Source: Verrucomicrobiales bacterium (GTDB lineage: Bacteria; Verrucomicrobiota; Verrucomicrobiia; Limisphaerales; UBA9464). From it: DNA of 7,537 bases. Position numbers and translations under genes: made by a program. The notes below the pieces were generated by a model. That model made no database searches. It saw only the letters and a list, made by a program, of their open reading frames with translations, and was not told where the DNA came from. The stretch covers positions 1 through 7,537 of the forward strand of contig DLVS01000176.1 in the NCBI GenBank assembly GCA_003445095.1, read 5' to 3'. Position 1 is the first letter of the stretch, and each line of letters begins with the position of its first letter. This document shows positions 1 to 6,144 of the stretch, piece by piece.

Positions 1-345
1 CTGTTCGAGCAGATCCGGGCGCATCAAAACCGGACAACCGCGCTCATGCCAACCGGGCGCGAGGTGATGGCGTACGTGCATGACCTGTGGCAAGCTACGG
101 AACCGCCCGGATCCAAAGAACGGCTTCAGGTCGAGCAGATGAAGCGTTATCTCAACTTCATTGGCCAGGGCGTTGGTCCCGACGCGGCCACCGCAGCCGA
201 GTTCCTTTACCGGATTCGCCGAACGACGACGCGTCAGGACTTCTTCGATGTGTGTCGCGCGTTTCTGGATCACGGAGACCCCATGTCGCTTCGCCCGTTT
301 TCAAACGTGGCCGCAGCCCGCAATGAGGTACCCAGTGGTGGTTGA
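1..345 (+). CDS. C-terminal part of an unrecognised protein (5' end outside window)
   Basis: The frame is open from base 1 to a TGA at 343-345 and gives 114 residues. An in-frame ATG lies at 46, but the 15 codons before it are open and read like ordinary protein, so the true start is most likely off the left edge and this is a 5'-partial gene. Codon choice (frequent G/C third positions, mixed amino acids) supports real coding. The fragment is soluble-looking, charged and mostly helical in character. It has no membrane segment, no Cys/His metal cluster and no motif I can name. Stretches such as YLNFIGQGVGPDAATAAEFL followed by an Arg/Thr-rich segment suggest a small helical C-terminal domain. 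It converges on ribF, 87 nt away, so it is not part of the nusA operon. I do not recognise the family and assign no function. Confidence 0.7.
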   Translation: MFEQIRAHQNRTTALMPTGREVMAYVHDLWQATEPPGSKERLQVEQMKRYLNFIGQGVGPDAATAAEFLYRIRRTTTRQDFFDVCRAFLDHGDPMSLRPFSNVAAARNEVPSGG

Positions 346-432
346 ACTCCCGAGGCGAGGCCGAATCACCGCCGACGCATCCCCGCAACGCGGCGCTGAG
401 GCCAATCCCTCATTGAACCGCGACGATCAGTC
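346..432. other. Convergent intergenic spacer without an obvious intrinsic terminator
   Basis: This 87-nt gap lies between the stop of the plus-strand fragment and the stop of ribF on the minus strand. It contains only weak inverted pairs: CCGC/GCGG around a 3-nt loop near 390-400, and a CGCCG/CGGCG pair around it. There is no T-run on either strand. Transcripts from both sides presumably end here or inside the opposite gene, possibly by Rho, but nothing in the sequence settles this. Confidence 0.5.
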
Positions 433-1365
433 TCAATCGAGCGCCTGCCGCGCCGCATTGATGTCCCTCGCGATTTGACTCCGCAGGTCCGGCAGCGAGG
501 CGAACCGCTGCTCGGCCCGGAGATACTGAACGAACGTCACTTCAAGTTCTTCGTCATACAAATTGTCATTGAAGTCCAAGAGATGAACTTCGAAACGCAA
601 CACTCCATCGGGCTCGGCCAAGGTGGGGCGAACGCCAAGATTGAGCACGGCCCGATGATCGCTGGCCGATTTCAATCGACGAACCCGGGCCGCGTACACA
701 CCGGCCGGCGGGAGCTCTAAGCCTGGGATCGCGAGATTTGCCGTCGGCGCTCCCAGCTCGCGGCCCAAGCGGTCACCGCGCTCAACGACCCCGGCCAGCG
801 CATAGGGACGGCCCAGGAGTTCGGCGACATGATCGAGTTGTCCTTCACGCAGGCAATGACGGATTCGGGAACTGCTGACCACTTCACCGCCTAGTGCGAC
901 CGGAGGTGCAACGTGAACGACAAACCCAAGTTCTCGTCCGAGGCGTTCAAGCAAAGAGAGGTCGCCGCTCCGTTGATAACCAAACTGAAAGCCTTGTCCC
1001 ACGCATAGGCTGCGCAAGCCTCGGGCCTCCGTCACTAGTCGGTGCAAAAATGTTTCCCCCGACCAACGGGCGACTTCTTCCGTGAAAGGAAATAGCAGGG
1101 TCGAATCCACGCCGAGATGTTGGAACGCCCGGAGCCGTTGGGACACGGACTGCAATAAGCGTGGCGCTCGTTCGGGCTGAACCACGCGCAAGGGGTGTGG
1201 ATCGAAAGTCAGTACGGCCGACTGAGCGCCGTGAGTTGCGGCATCGGTCAAGGCGGCCCGAATGACGTGCTGGTGCCCCAGGTGAACACCGTCGAACATA
1301 CCCCACGCCAAGCAGTATCCGCGATCCCCTCGAGATAGATCCGCAAGCGTGTGAACAACCAACAT
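433..1365 (-). CDS. ribF: Bifunctional riboflavin kinase / FAD synthetase
   Basis: This 310-residue protein is the usual length for bacterial RibF. It phosphorylates riboflavin to FMN and then adenylates FMN to FAD, using ATP, in the cytosol. The N-terminal nucleotidyltransferase (FMN adenylyltransferase) domain spans about residues 15-180. It has the HxGH-type motif GMFDGVHLGH at 22-31, TFDPHP at 53-58 and the SSSRIR motif at 164-169. The C-terminal riboflavin kinase barrel spans about 185-308. It has GDRLGRELGAPTANL at 197-211, NLGVRPT at 242-248 and the FEVHLLDF segment at 258-265, whose Glu259 is the expected catalytic base. Two positions look off-consensus: VGQGFQFG (122-129), where most homologues carry Asp in place of the second Gly, and NLYD (268-271) where LYG is usual. 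The ATG at 1363-1365 lies 20 nt after the truB stop. It has no clear Shine-Dalgarno sequence. It is the last gene of the operon. Confidence 0.95.
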   Translation of the reverse strand: MLVVHTLADLSRGDRGYCLAWGMFDGVHLGHQHVIRAALTDAATHGAQSAVLTFDPHPLRVVQPERAPRLLQSVSQRLRAFQHLGVDSTLLFPFTEEVARWSGETFLHRLVTEARGLRSLCVGQGFQFGYQRSGDLSLLERLGRELGFVVHVAPPVALGGEVVSSSRIRHCLREGQLDHVAELLGRPYALAGVVERGDRLGRELGAPTANLAIPGLELPPAGVYAARVRRLKSASDHRAVLNLGVRPTLAEPDGVLRFEVHLLDFNDNLYDEELEVTFVQYLRAEQRFASLPDLRSQIARDINAARQALD

Positions 1366-1385
1366 GATCGAGGCGGGCCGCGGCG

Positions 1386-2102
1386 CTATTCAAGGCCGCG
1401 AAGTTTGAGCAGCGGGATCACGTGCGTTCCTAGTTGATCGCGGTCCCATTGCAGCACTTCAACCAATGGAGTCGCGTCGGCCACGTCGAATCGGCCCGAG
1501 CTAGTCCGCCGCAGAGCCGTCAAGTGAGCCCCACAACCCAGTCGCTCGCCAACGTCATGGGCGAGCGAACGAACATAAGTGCCCTTGGTGCAACTGACGC
1601 GGAAATAGGCAAACGGCAATTCCAGGTCATGAAACCGGAAGGTATACAGATGAACTAAGCGCGGCTCGCGCACTACTTCCTTGCCCTGTCGCGCGAGCTT
1701 ATAGAGTGGAACGCCAGCCACTTTTTTCGCACTCACCATTGGAGGAACTTGCTGCAAGTCCCCGAGGAACTCCGCCGCGACGCGATTGAGGTCGTCCACG
1801 GTGAGCGGCGGTACCGGTCTTGTCTCCACGAGTTCCCCGTCGGCGTCGTAACTGTCCGTGGTCTCACCTAGTCGCAATGTTCCTTCATAGACCTTATCCG
1901 AGGCCATCAACCTTTCGGAGAGTCGAGTAGCCTTGCCAAGGACGAGGATCAAGAGTCCGGTCGCCATCGGATCGAGGGTTCCGCAGTGACCGACCTTTTC
2001 GAGACGGAAGTGATTCCGAACCTTGGCCACGACGTCGTGCGAGGTCCATTCCCCGGGTTTGTCCACCAGGAGGGCGCCATCCAACGGAGAAAAAGCCTGC
2101 AT
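1386..2102 (-). CDS. truB: tRNA pseudouridine(55) synthase TruB
   Basis: TruB converts U55 in the T-loop of most tRNAs to pseudouridine and also acts as a tRNA folding chaperone. The 238-residue sequence has the family landmarks in order. These are KPGEWTSHD at 15-23, the catalytic block GHCGTLDPMATGLL at 38-51 with nucleophile Asp44, VYEGTLRLG at 71-79 containing the Tyr that stacks on the target base, PPMVSAKKVAGVPLYKLAR at 120-138, and SCTKGTYVRSLAHDVG at 170-185. The final SSGRF at 201-205 closes the core fold. The protein is much shorter than E. coli TruB (314 aa), because the C-terminal PUA RNA-binding domain is absent, as in a known short subgroup. The ATG shares its A with the TAA stop of the upstream DHH gene (TAATG), which suggests translational coupling. 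No other upstream start is needed. Confidence 0.96.
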   Translation of the reverse strand: MQAFSPLDGALLVDKPGEWTSHDVVAKVRNHFRLEKVGHCGTLDPMATGLLILVLGKATRLSERLMASDKVYEGTLRLGETTDSYDADGELVETRPVPPLTVDDLNRVAAEFLGDLQQVPPMVSAKKVAGVPLYKLARQGKEVVREPRLVHLYTFRFHDLELPFAYFRVSCTKGTYVRSLAHDVGERLGCGAHLTALRRTSSGRFDVADATPLVEVLQWDRDQLGTHVIPLLKLRGLE

Positions 2103-3094
2103 TACTTCAACGGTTGGCCCGCCAGTGCGCGTTTCACCGCGGCCAGAACGCGTCGTTGGGTTGCGAGTGGAGGTCCGGCAATTCGGGCGCCCGCGGCTGC
2201 TTTGTGTCCACCGCCGGCAAACAGTCCGGCTACGGCCCCCACATCCACGACGTCGCTCTTGCTCCGAATACTGAGGCGAGTTAGCTCAGGTTCCATCTCC
2301 TCGAACATGATGGCGACAACCACACCCTCAATGGCGCGAATATGATCGATCAGTCCTTCGCTTTCTTCGGAGTCGGCCCGGGCCCGCTGATAATCCACTT
2401 TCTTGAGCCAGAAGTAGGCCGTTCGATTCTCATGAGTGAGCCGGAACTTGCTGTACACATGGCGGAGCAACCGAACCCGCGTGATCGGATAGCTCTGGTA
2501 AATCTCTTTGCACAGCGCCCCGAGTTCGGCGCCGGCGCGAACCAATTTTGAGGCCACCTCGAGCGTCTCGGGGGTGGTCGTCGAATACTGAAAGCTGCCG
2601 GTGTCGGTGCTGACCGCCGCGAACAAGCAATTCGCAATAGGCTGAGTGATCTTCCAGCCCGCCCATTCGCACAAGTCGCACACCAATTCCCCGCAACTGG
2701 GCTCTCGCGGCGAGACCCAATTGATATCACCATAAAGAGTGTTACTCGCGTGATGATCAATATTAATGAAAATCTTACGGTCTTGAATGTGGTCTACACA
2801 CTTCCCCAGCCGCTCAAAGCTGGCGCAGTCGGTAGCCACCACGGCGTCAAATTGGCGCCCCGGTTGAGGTTTCTTCACTCGATTCTCCGGATCGAGGATC
2901 CTAAGTTTTTCAGGGCAGCCGTCGGCATTCCACACGGTAACGTCTTTCCCCGCGTTCTCTAGCGCCAAGGCCAAGCCCACTTGTGAGCCGATGCAGTCAC
3001 CGTCGGGCCGGACGTGACCGACGATGCAGACCGTGTGCGCTTCCGCCAAGGCGGCAAGAAGCTCCTTAACGGGCTTGGGCTGAGGGCTCGGCAT
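2102..3094 (-). CDS. nrnA: DHH/DHHA1 phosphoesterase, NrnA-like (nanoRNase / pAp phosphatase)
   Basis: Enzymes of this family degrade RNA oligomers of about 2-5 nt and dephosphorylate 3'-phosphoadenosine 5'-phosphate, using Mn2+. Numbered from the ATG at 3092-3094 (330 aa), the DHH domain shows motif I HVRPDGDCIGS (His27, Asp31, Asp33), motif II VVATDCASFERLG with Asp89, the name-giving DHH at 113-115 and motif IV STDTGSFQYS with Asp164. All expected metal ligands are therefore present. The DHHA1 substrate-binding domain ends with GGGHKAAAGA starting at 294. The length matches stand-alone NrnA and excludes full RecJ. A TTG four codons upstream (3104-3106) would give 334 aa. I prefer the ATG because neither has a Shine-Dalgarno site and the extra codons are not conserved-looking. 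The gene sits 29 nt after rbfA and overlaps truB by one base. A DHH gene between rbfA and truB is a known arrangement in several phyla. NrnA versus a narrower-specificity relative cannot be decided from sequence. Confidence 0.9.
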   Translation of the reverse strand: MPSPQPKPVKELLAALAEAHTVCIVGHVRPDGDCIGSQVGLALALENAGKDVTVWNADGCPEKLRILDPENRVKKPQPGRQFDAVVATDCASFERLGKCVDHIQDRKIFINIDHHASNTLYGDINWVSPREPSCGELVCDLCEWAGWKITQPIANCLFAAVSTDTGSFQYSTTTPETLEVASKLVRAGAELGALCKEIYQSYPITRVRLLRHVYSKFRLTHENRTAYFWLKKVDYQRARADSEESEGLIDHIRAIEGVVVAIMFEEMEPELTRLSIRSKSDVVDVGAVAGLFAGGGHKAAAGARIAGPPLATQRRVLAAVKRALAGQPLK

Positions 3095-3123
3095 TGGGGT
3101 AAACAAGTCGGCGGCGGCGGCAA

Positions 3124-3501
3124 CTAAGAAGCGGAAGGCGAGGGCGGGGGCGTCGGAGCGTGTTCCAGTTGATCGAGAATCGCCAAAACTCGGTTTCCTT
3201 GCTCGATCGAGTCATCAATTTGAAACCGGAGTTCCGGGGTGAATTTTAGCCGCACCGATCGCCCCACCCGGGACTGGATGAGTTTAGCCCGCTCGGCCAA
3301 AACCGACAGGGCCTGCTTCCGCTGGGCCGGAGTACCTACGAATCCGAGGAAGACGATGGCGGAGCGAAAATCGCGCGCCGTTCCCACGTCATTGACCGTG
3401 AGCAACCCAACGTCCTCGATGGAGAGCTCCTGGCGGATAACTTCGGCGACCTCTTGCTTGAGCAGCTCGCGAACGCGAGCCAGACGACGGCTGTTTTCCA
3501 T
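3124..3501 (-). CDS. rbfA: 30S ribosome-binding factor RbfA
   Basis: RbfA is a small KH-fold protein that binds the immature 30S subunit near 16S helix 1. It helps late 16S maturation and cold adaptation. The 125-residue protein has the standard layout. A basic helix (RLARVRELLKQEVAEVIRQE, residues 6-25) is followed by the strand TVNDVGTARDFRSAIVFLG (35-53) and a helix (60-78). The signature LKFTPELRFQIDDSIEQG (85-102) comes next, then a final helix to about 113. The last dozen residues are a Pro/Ser tail that is likely disordered. The ATG at 3499-3501 is the only reasonable start, and the upstream frame holds no alternative close by. The 66-nt gap after infB contains a GCCGC/GCGGC inverted repeat (3527-3531 with 3544-3548) and no Shine-Dalgarno sequence. 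Context inside the nusA-infB operon is canonical. Confidence 0.94.
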   Translation of the reverse strand: MENSRRLARVRELLKQEVAEVIRQELSIEDVGLLTVNDVGTARDFRSAIVFLGFVGTPAQRKQALSVLAERAKLIQSRVGRSVRLKFTPELRFQIDDSIEQGNRVLAILDQLEHAPTPPPSPSAS

Positions 3502-3567
3502 AGCGATGGCTGTGAGCGAAGCGTCCGCCGCCAGGCGCCCCGAGCGGCAAGCCCAGATTAAGAACGC

Positions 3568-6054
3568 TTACGAGAGTTTTTGGGCGACCTTCTCGATGAC
3601 GTAACATTCGATTACATCACCTTCCTGCGGATCGTCAAATCCGTCCAAGCGAACACCGCATTCCATGCCCGACCGGACTTCATTAACTTCATCTTGAAAT
3701 CGTTTGAGCGTGAGTGAAACACCTTCGTAAATCGCGTGGCCTTTGCGTCGGACCCGCATCTTTCCGCGGACAAGTTTTCCCGACGACACGTAACAGCCGG
3801 CGACTTTTCCGCCTTTGGACAACTCGAAGACCTTCCGAACCTCGGCTTGACCGACCACGACTTCCTTCTGGAGCGGATCAAGTAGCCCGGCCATGGCTTC
3901 TTTCACCTGATCGATCAATTCGTAGATGATCGCGTACAGTTTGATCTGAACGCCTTCGTGTTTGGCTGCCTCGGCGGCGCTGTTGTCCACCCGAGTGTGA
4001 AAACCAAGGATGACGGCATCACCCGAGCTGGCGAGGAGCACGTCGTTTTCCGTAATCGCACCCACAGCGTCACGGATGATTTCGAGCGAAACTTTTTCGG
4101 ATTCGATCTTCCGTAGTGCTTCGCAAATGGCCTCGACTGAGCCCTGCGTGTCGGCCTTGACGATAACCTTCAGCACCTTCGCGGACTGATCGGTGATCCT
4201 CCCGAAAATGTCTTCCAACGTCTGACGGCGCGGTCGTCCGCCATCGAGACTGGTCTTTCTGAGTTCGAGCTTCCGCTCTTCCGCCAAATCCCGCGCCGCT
4301 TTTTCGCTTTCCACGGCACTGAACTCCGAGCCCGCTTCGGGGACACCATTCAGGCCCAGCACCCGGACCGCGACGGACGGGCCAGCTTCTTTGAGGCGCT
4401 TGCCTTCTTCATCCATCATCGAGCGGACCTTCCCGTAGAATTCGCCGCTAATGATTACGTCACCCTGACGCAATGTCCCTTTGCGGACCAACACCGTGGC
4501 CACGGGCCCGCCGGGTTCAATGCCGGACTCGATGACGTTGCCTTTGGCTTTTCGGTTGGGGTTGGCTTTCAACTCAAGCAATTCCGCTTGCAGCAAGATG
4601 CTTTCGATCAGCTTGTCCACCCCAAGCCCGGTAAGTCCGGAACAATCGACGTACAAGGTGTCGCCGCCCCAATCGTCGGGCACGAGCCCCTTTTCCTGGA
4701 GTTGCTGACGCACTTTGAGCCCGTTGGCTGCGGGGTGATCCGCCTTGTTGACGGCAACAATGATCGGCACCCGAGCAACGCGAGCGTGAGCGAGCGCTTC
4801 AAGCGTTTGGGGCATCACCCCGTCGTTGGCAGCAACGACCAGCACGACGATATCGGTTACATTGGCACCGCGGGCACGCATCGCGGAAAACGCGGCGTGG
4901 CCGGGCGTGTCGAGAAAGGTCAATTGCTCCAACTTGCTGGTGACCGGGTGCGGATAAGAAATCGTATAAGCGCCGATGTGTTGCGTAATGCCCCCGGCCT
5001 CTCCGGCCGCGACGTTCGATTTGCGAATCCGGTCCAGCAGGGTTGTTTTTCCGTGATCGACGTGGCCCATGATCGTGATGATGGGCGCCCGAGGGTGCAA
5101 GTCCTCGACAATGTCGTCCTTGTCGAGCTCGATCTTGCGCTCACGAGGTTGAATGTTGGTTTTGTGCGTCTCGAGGTCGCGACGTTCGGTCTCGAAACGG
5201 AACCCATTCTTCGCGCACAGCCGCTGGGCCACTTCGGCGTCAATCGTCTGGTTAACCGTAACGAAGACGCCCATGCCCATGAGATCGGCGATGATCTGAA
5301 ACGCCCGGCGATTCATCTTTTCCGCCAATTCGCGAATGGCGATCGGCGGCTTCATGATAATCACCGGTGCGTTCGAAGGCGCTTGAATCCGGGGAACGGG
5401 CGGGCGGGGTGGCGGGGTCGGGGTCGGCGGACGAGCGGGTGCTTGTTGCGGGCGTCCTCGATCAGGACCTCCGCGGCCACGATCATCACGCCCGCCGGAA
5501 GCACCTTGACCTCCTCGTCCTCGATTGAACTGAGGCAGATTGACTCGGCCGACCAAATCGCCAACCCGAGGTTTTGCAGGCTCCGCGGGCTTCGGCGGCT
5601 TAGGAGGAGTCGCGGGAACCGCAGGAGCGGCTGCTGGTACGGACGCTTCAGTTGGTGGTTCAACCACTGGCCCAGCGGCGGCGGAATCGTCGACAACTTG
5701 GGTGACCGTTGGCGGAGATTCTGCGGTCACCGGAGCGACGAGAGGTTCGGCCGGCACCGCTACTTCTCCCTCGGCCGGGACAATCACTTCGGCGACCGGG
5801 GGCTCGGGCGGCGGGGGCGGGGGCGGAACGATGATTACCGGGCGATCCGATTCCGGGGGCGCAACTGGTTCTGCCGCCGGCGTGGCAACTGCTGCCAGCG
5901 GGAGCAATTGATCACGTAAATACTCGGCCGTTATCTTGTCGAGCGAGCTCGACGCTACTTTTGCGGCGGCAATGCCCAATTCCTTCGCCTTGGAGAGGAC
6001 AACTTTGTTCTCCAGCTTCAGCTCTTTGGCGATTTCGTAGATGCGAACGGGCAT
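3568..6054 (-). CDS. infB: Translation initiation factor IF-2
   Basis: IF2 is the GTPase that brings initiator fMet-tRNA to the 30S subunit and promotes 50S joining. The protein is 828 residues. An IF2_N module ([17 protein letters not shown] onward) covers about residues 1-50. A long Pro/Ala/Val-rich linker (about 55-225) includes seven consecutive prolines at 77-83 and an Arg/Gly-rich patch near 178-202. A second IF2_N module follows at about 236-288. The G domain has G1 GHVDHGKT at 330-337, the G2 segment [12 protein letters not shown]3 DTPGH at 382-386, G4 NKAD at 436-439 and a G5 segment CSGLTGLG. Domain II, the IF2 middle domain ([11 protein letters not shown]) and a complete C-terminal fMet-tRNA-binding barrel follow. 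The start was set at the ATG 6052-6054, because family members begin MPVRIY. A GTG nine codons upstream (6079-6081) is open but falls in the structured nusA-infB gap. An A-rich GGAAG-AAGAG stretch precedes the ATG, which is only a weak ribosome site. Confidence 0.97.
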   Translation of the reverse strand: MPVRIYEIAKELKLENKVVLSKAKELGIAAAKVASSSLDKITAEYLRDQLLPLAAVATPAAEPVAPPESDRPVIIVPPPPPPPEPPVAEVIVPAEGEVAVPAEPLVAPVTAESPPTVTQVVDDSAAAGPVVEPPTEASVPAAAPAVPATPPKPPKPAEPAKPRVGDLVGRVNLPQFNRGRGGQGASGGRDDRGRGGPDRGRPQQAPARPPTPTPPPRPPVPRIQAPSNAPVIIMKPPIAIRELAEKMNRRAFQIIADLMGMGVFVTVNQTIDAEVAQRLCAKNGFRFETERRDLETHKTNIQPRERKIELDKDDIVEDLHPRAPIITIMGHVDHGKTTLLDRIRKSNVAAGEAGGITQHIGAYTISYPHPVTSKLEQLTFLDTPGHAAFSAMRARGANVTDIVVLVVAANDGVMPQTLEALAHARVARVPIIVAVNKADHPAANGLKVRQQLQEKGLVPDDWGGDTLYVDCSGLTGLGVDKLIESILLQAELLELKANPNRKAKGNVIESGIEPGGPVATVLVRKGTLRQGDVIISGEFYGKVRSMMDEEGKRLKEAGPSVAVRVLGLNGVPEAGSEFSAVESEKAARDLAEERKLELRKTSLDGGRPRRQTLEDIFGRITDQSAKVLKVIVKADTQGSVEAICEALRKIESEKVSLEIIRDAVGAITENDVLLASSGDAVILGFHTRVDNSAAEAAKHEGVQIKLYAIIYELIDQVKEAMAGLLDPLQKEVVVGQAEVRKVFELSKGGKVAGCYVSSGKLVRGKMRVRRKGHAIYEGVSLTLKRFQDEVNEVRSGMECGVRLDGFDDPQEGDVIECYVIEKVAQKLS
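5798..5823 (+). other. G-quadruplex-capable tract opposite the IF2 polyproline codons
   Basis: The plus strand carries G-runs of 5, 3, 5 and 5 bases at 5798-5802, 5806-5808, 5813-5817 and 5819-5823, with spacers of 3, 4 and 1 bases. This fits the standard four-tract G-quadruplex pattern. The strand is the template strand for infB, so a folded structure would lie in the path of RNA polymerase and not in the mRNA. The runs arise from CCC and CCG proline codons of the IF2 linker, so codon composition alone may explain them. The motif is certain. Folding and any function are inference. Confidence 0.5.
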
Positions 6055-6083
6055 ATTCTCTTTTTCTTCCAACGACTGCACCA

Positions 6084-6105
6084 GGACGAGGGCGGATCGC
6101 CGTCC
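6084..6105 (-). promoter_or_regulatory. Hairpin 2 in the nusA-infB intergenic region
   Basis: In the minus-strand transcript, GGAC-GGCG pairs with CGCC-GTCC around a 3-nt ATC loop, with a 3-nt CTC bulge on the 3' side. This gives eight base pairs, all but one of them G-C. It is followed by a mixed sequence with no U-run, so it is not an intrinsic terminator. It lies about 30 nt upstream of the infB ATG. It could influence mRNA processing, stability or infB translation. The function is not shown by sequence alone. Confidence 0.45.
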
Positions 6106-6115
6106 TCATCCCAGA

Positions 6116-6134
6116 GGGCTGATGCGGTCAGCCC
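6116..6134 (-). promoter_or_regulatory. Hairpin 1 in the nusA-infB intergenic region, just after the nusA stop
   Basis: A perfect 7-bp inverted repeat, GGGCTGA with TCAGCCC around a 5-nt loop, begins ten bases after the nusA TAA. No run of T follows on either strand, so it is a stem-loop without the U-tract of an intrinsic terminator. Together with the second hairpin downstream it fills most of the 90-nt gap, and the gap holds no small ORF that I can support. It may be an RNase site, a stability element or a regulator of infB. Confidence 0.5.
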
Positions 6135-6144
6135 CAAACCAATA

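Noticed and set aside
947..1393. A 148-codon minus-strand frame overlapping the start of ribF
   Set aside because: It overlaps RibF in another frame across its conserved ATP-binding motif, and its translation is low-complexity Arg/Ser/Gly.
3095..3106. TTG at 3104-3106 as the start of the DHH gene
   Set aside because: The in-frame ATG four codons later is a better codon with the same lack of a Shine-Dalgarno site, and the extra residues add nothing to the fold. It cannot be fully excluded.
3109..3120. A (CGG)4 triplet repeat between rbfA and the DHH gene
   Set aside because: Four units are within chance in GC-rich DNA, and there is no sign of a functional or phase-variable tract.
4588..5919. 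A 443-codon open frame on the plus strand, antisense to infB
   Set aside because: It is the reverse shadow of the IF2 gene, which is unmistakable in this stretch. The shadow protein is Arg/Gly/Asp/Asn-rich with no domain, and long antisense frames are common opposite GC-rich genes.
6055..6081. GTG at 6079-6081 as the infB start, adding nine residues
   Set aside because: The IF2 family begins MPVRIY, matching the ATG at 6052-6054. The extension falls in the hairpin-bearing spacer.
6084..6134. Reading the two nusA-infB hairpins as intrinsic terminators
   Set aside because: Neither stem is followed by a run of U in the transcript on either strand.
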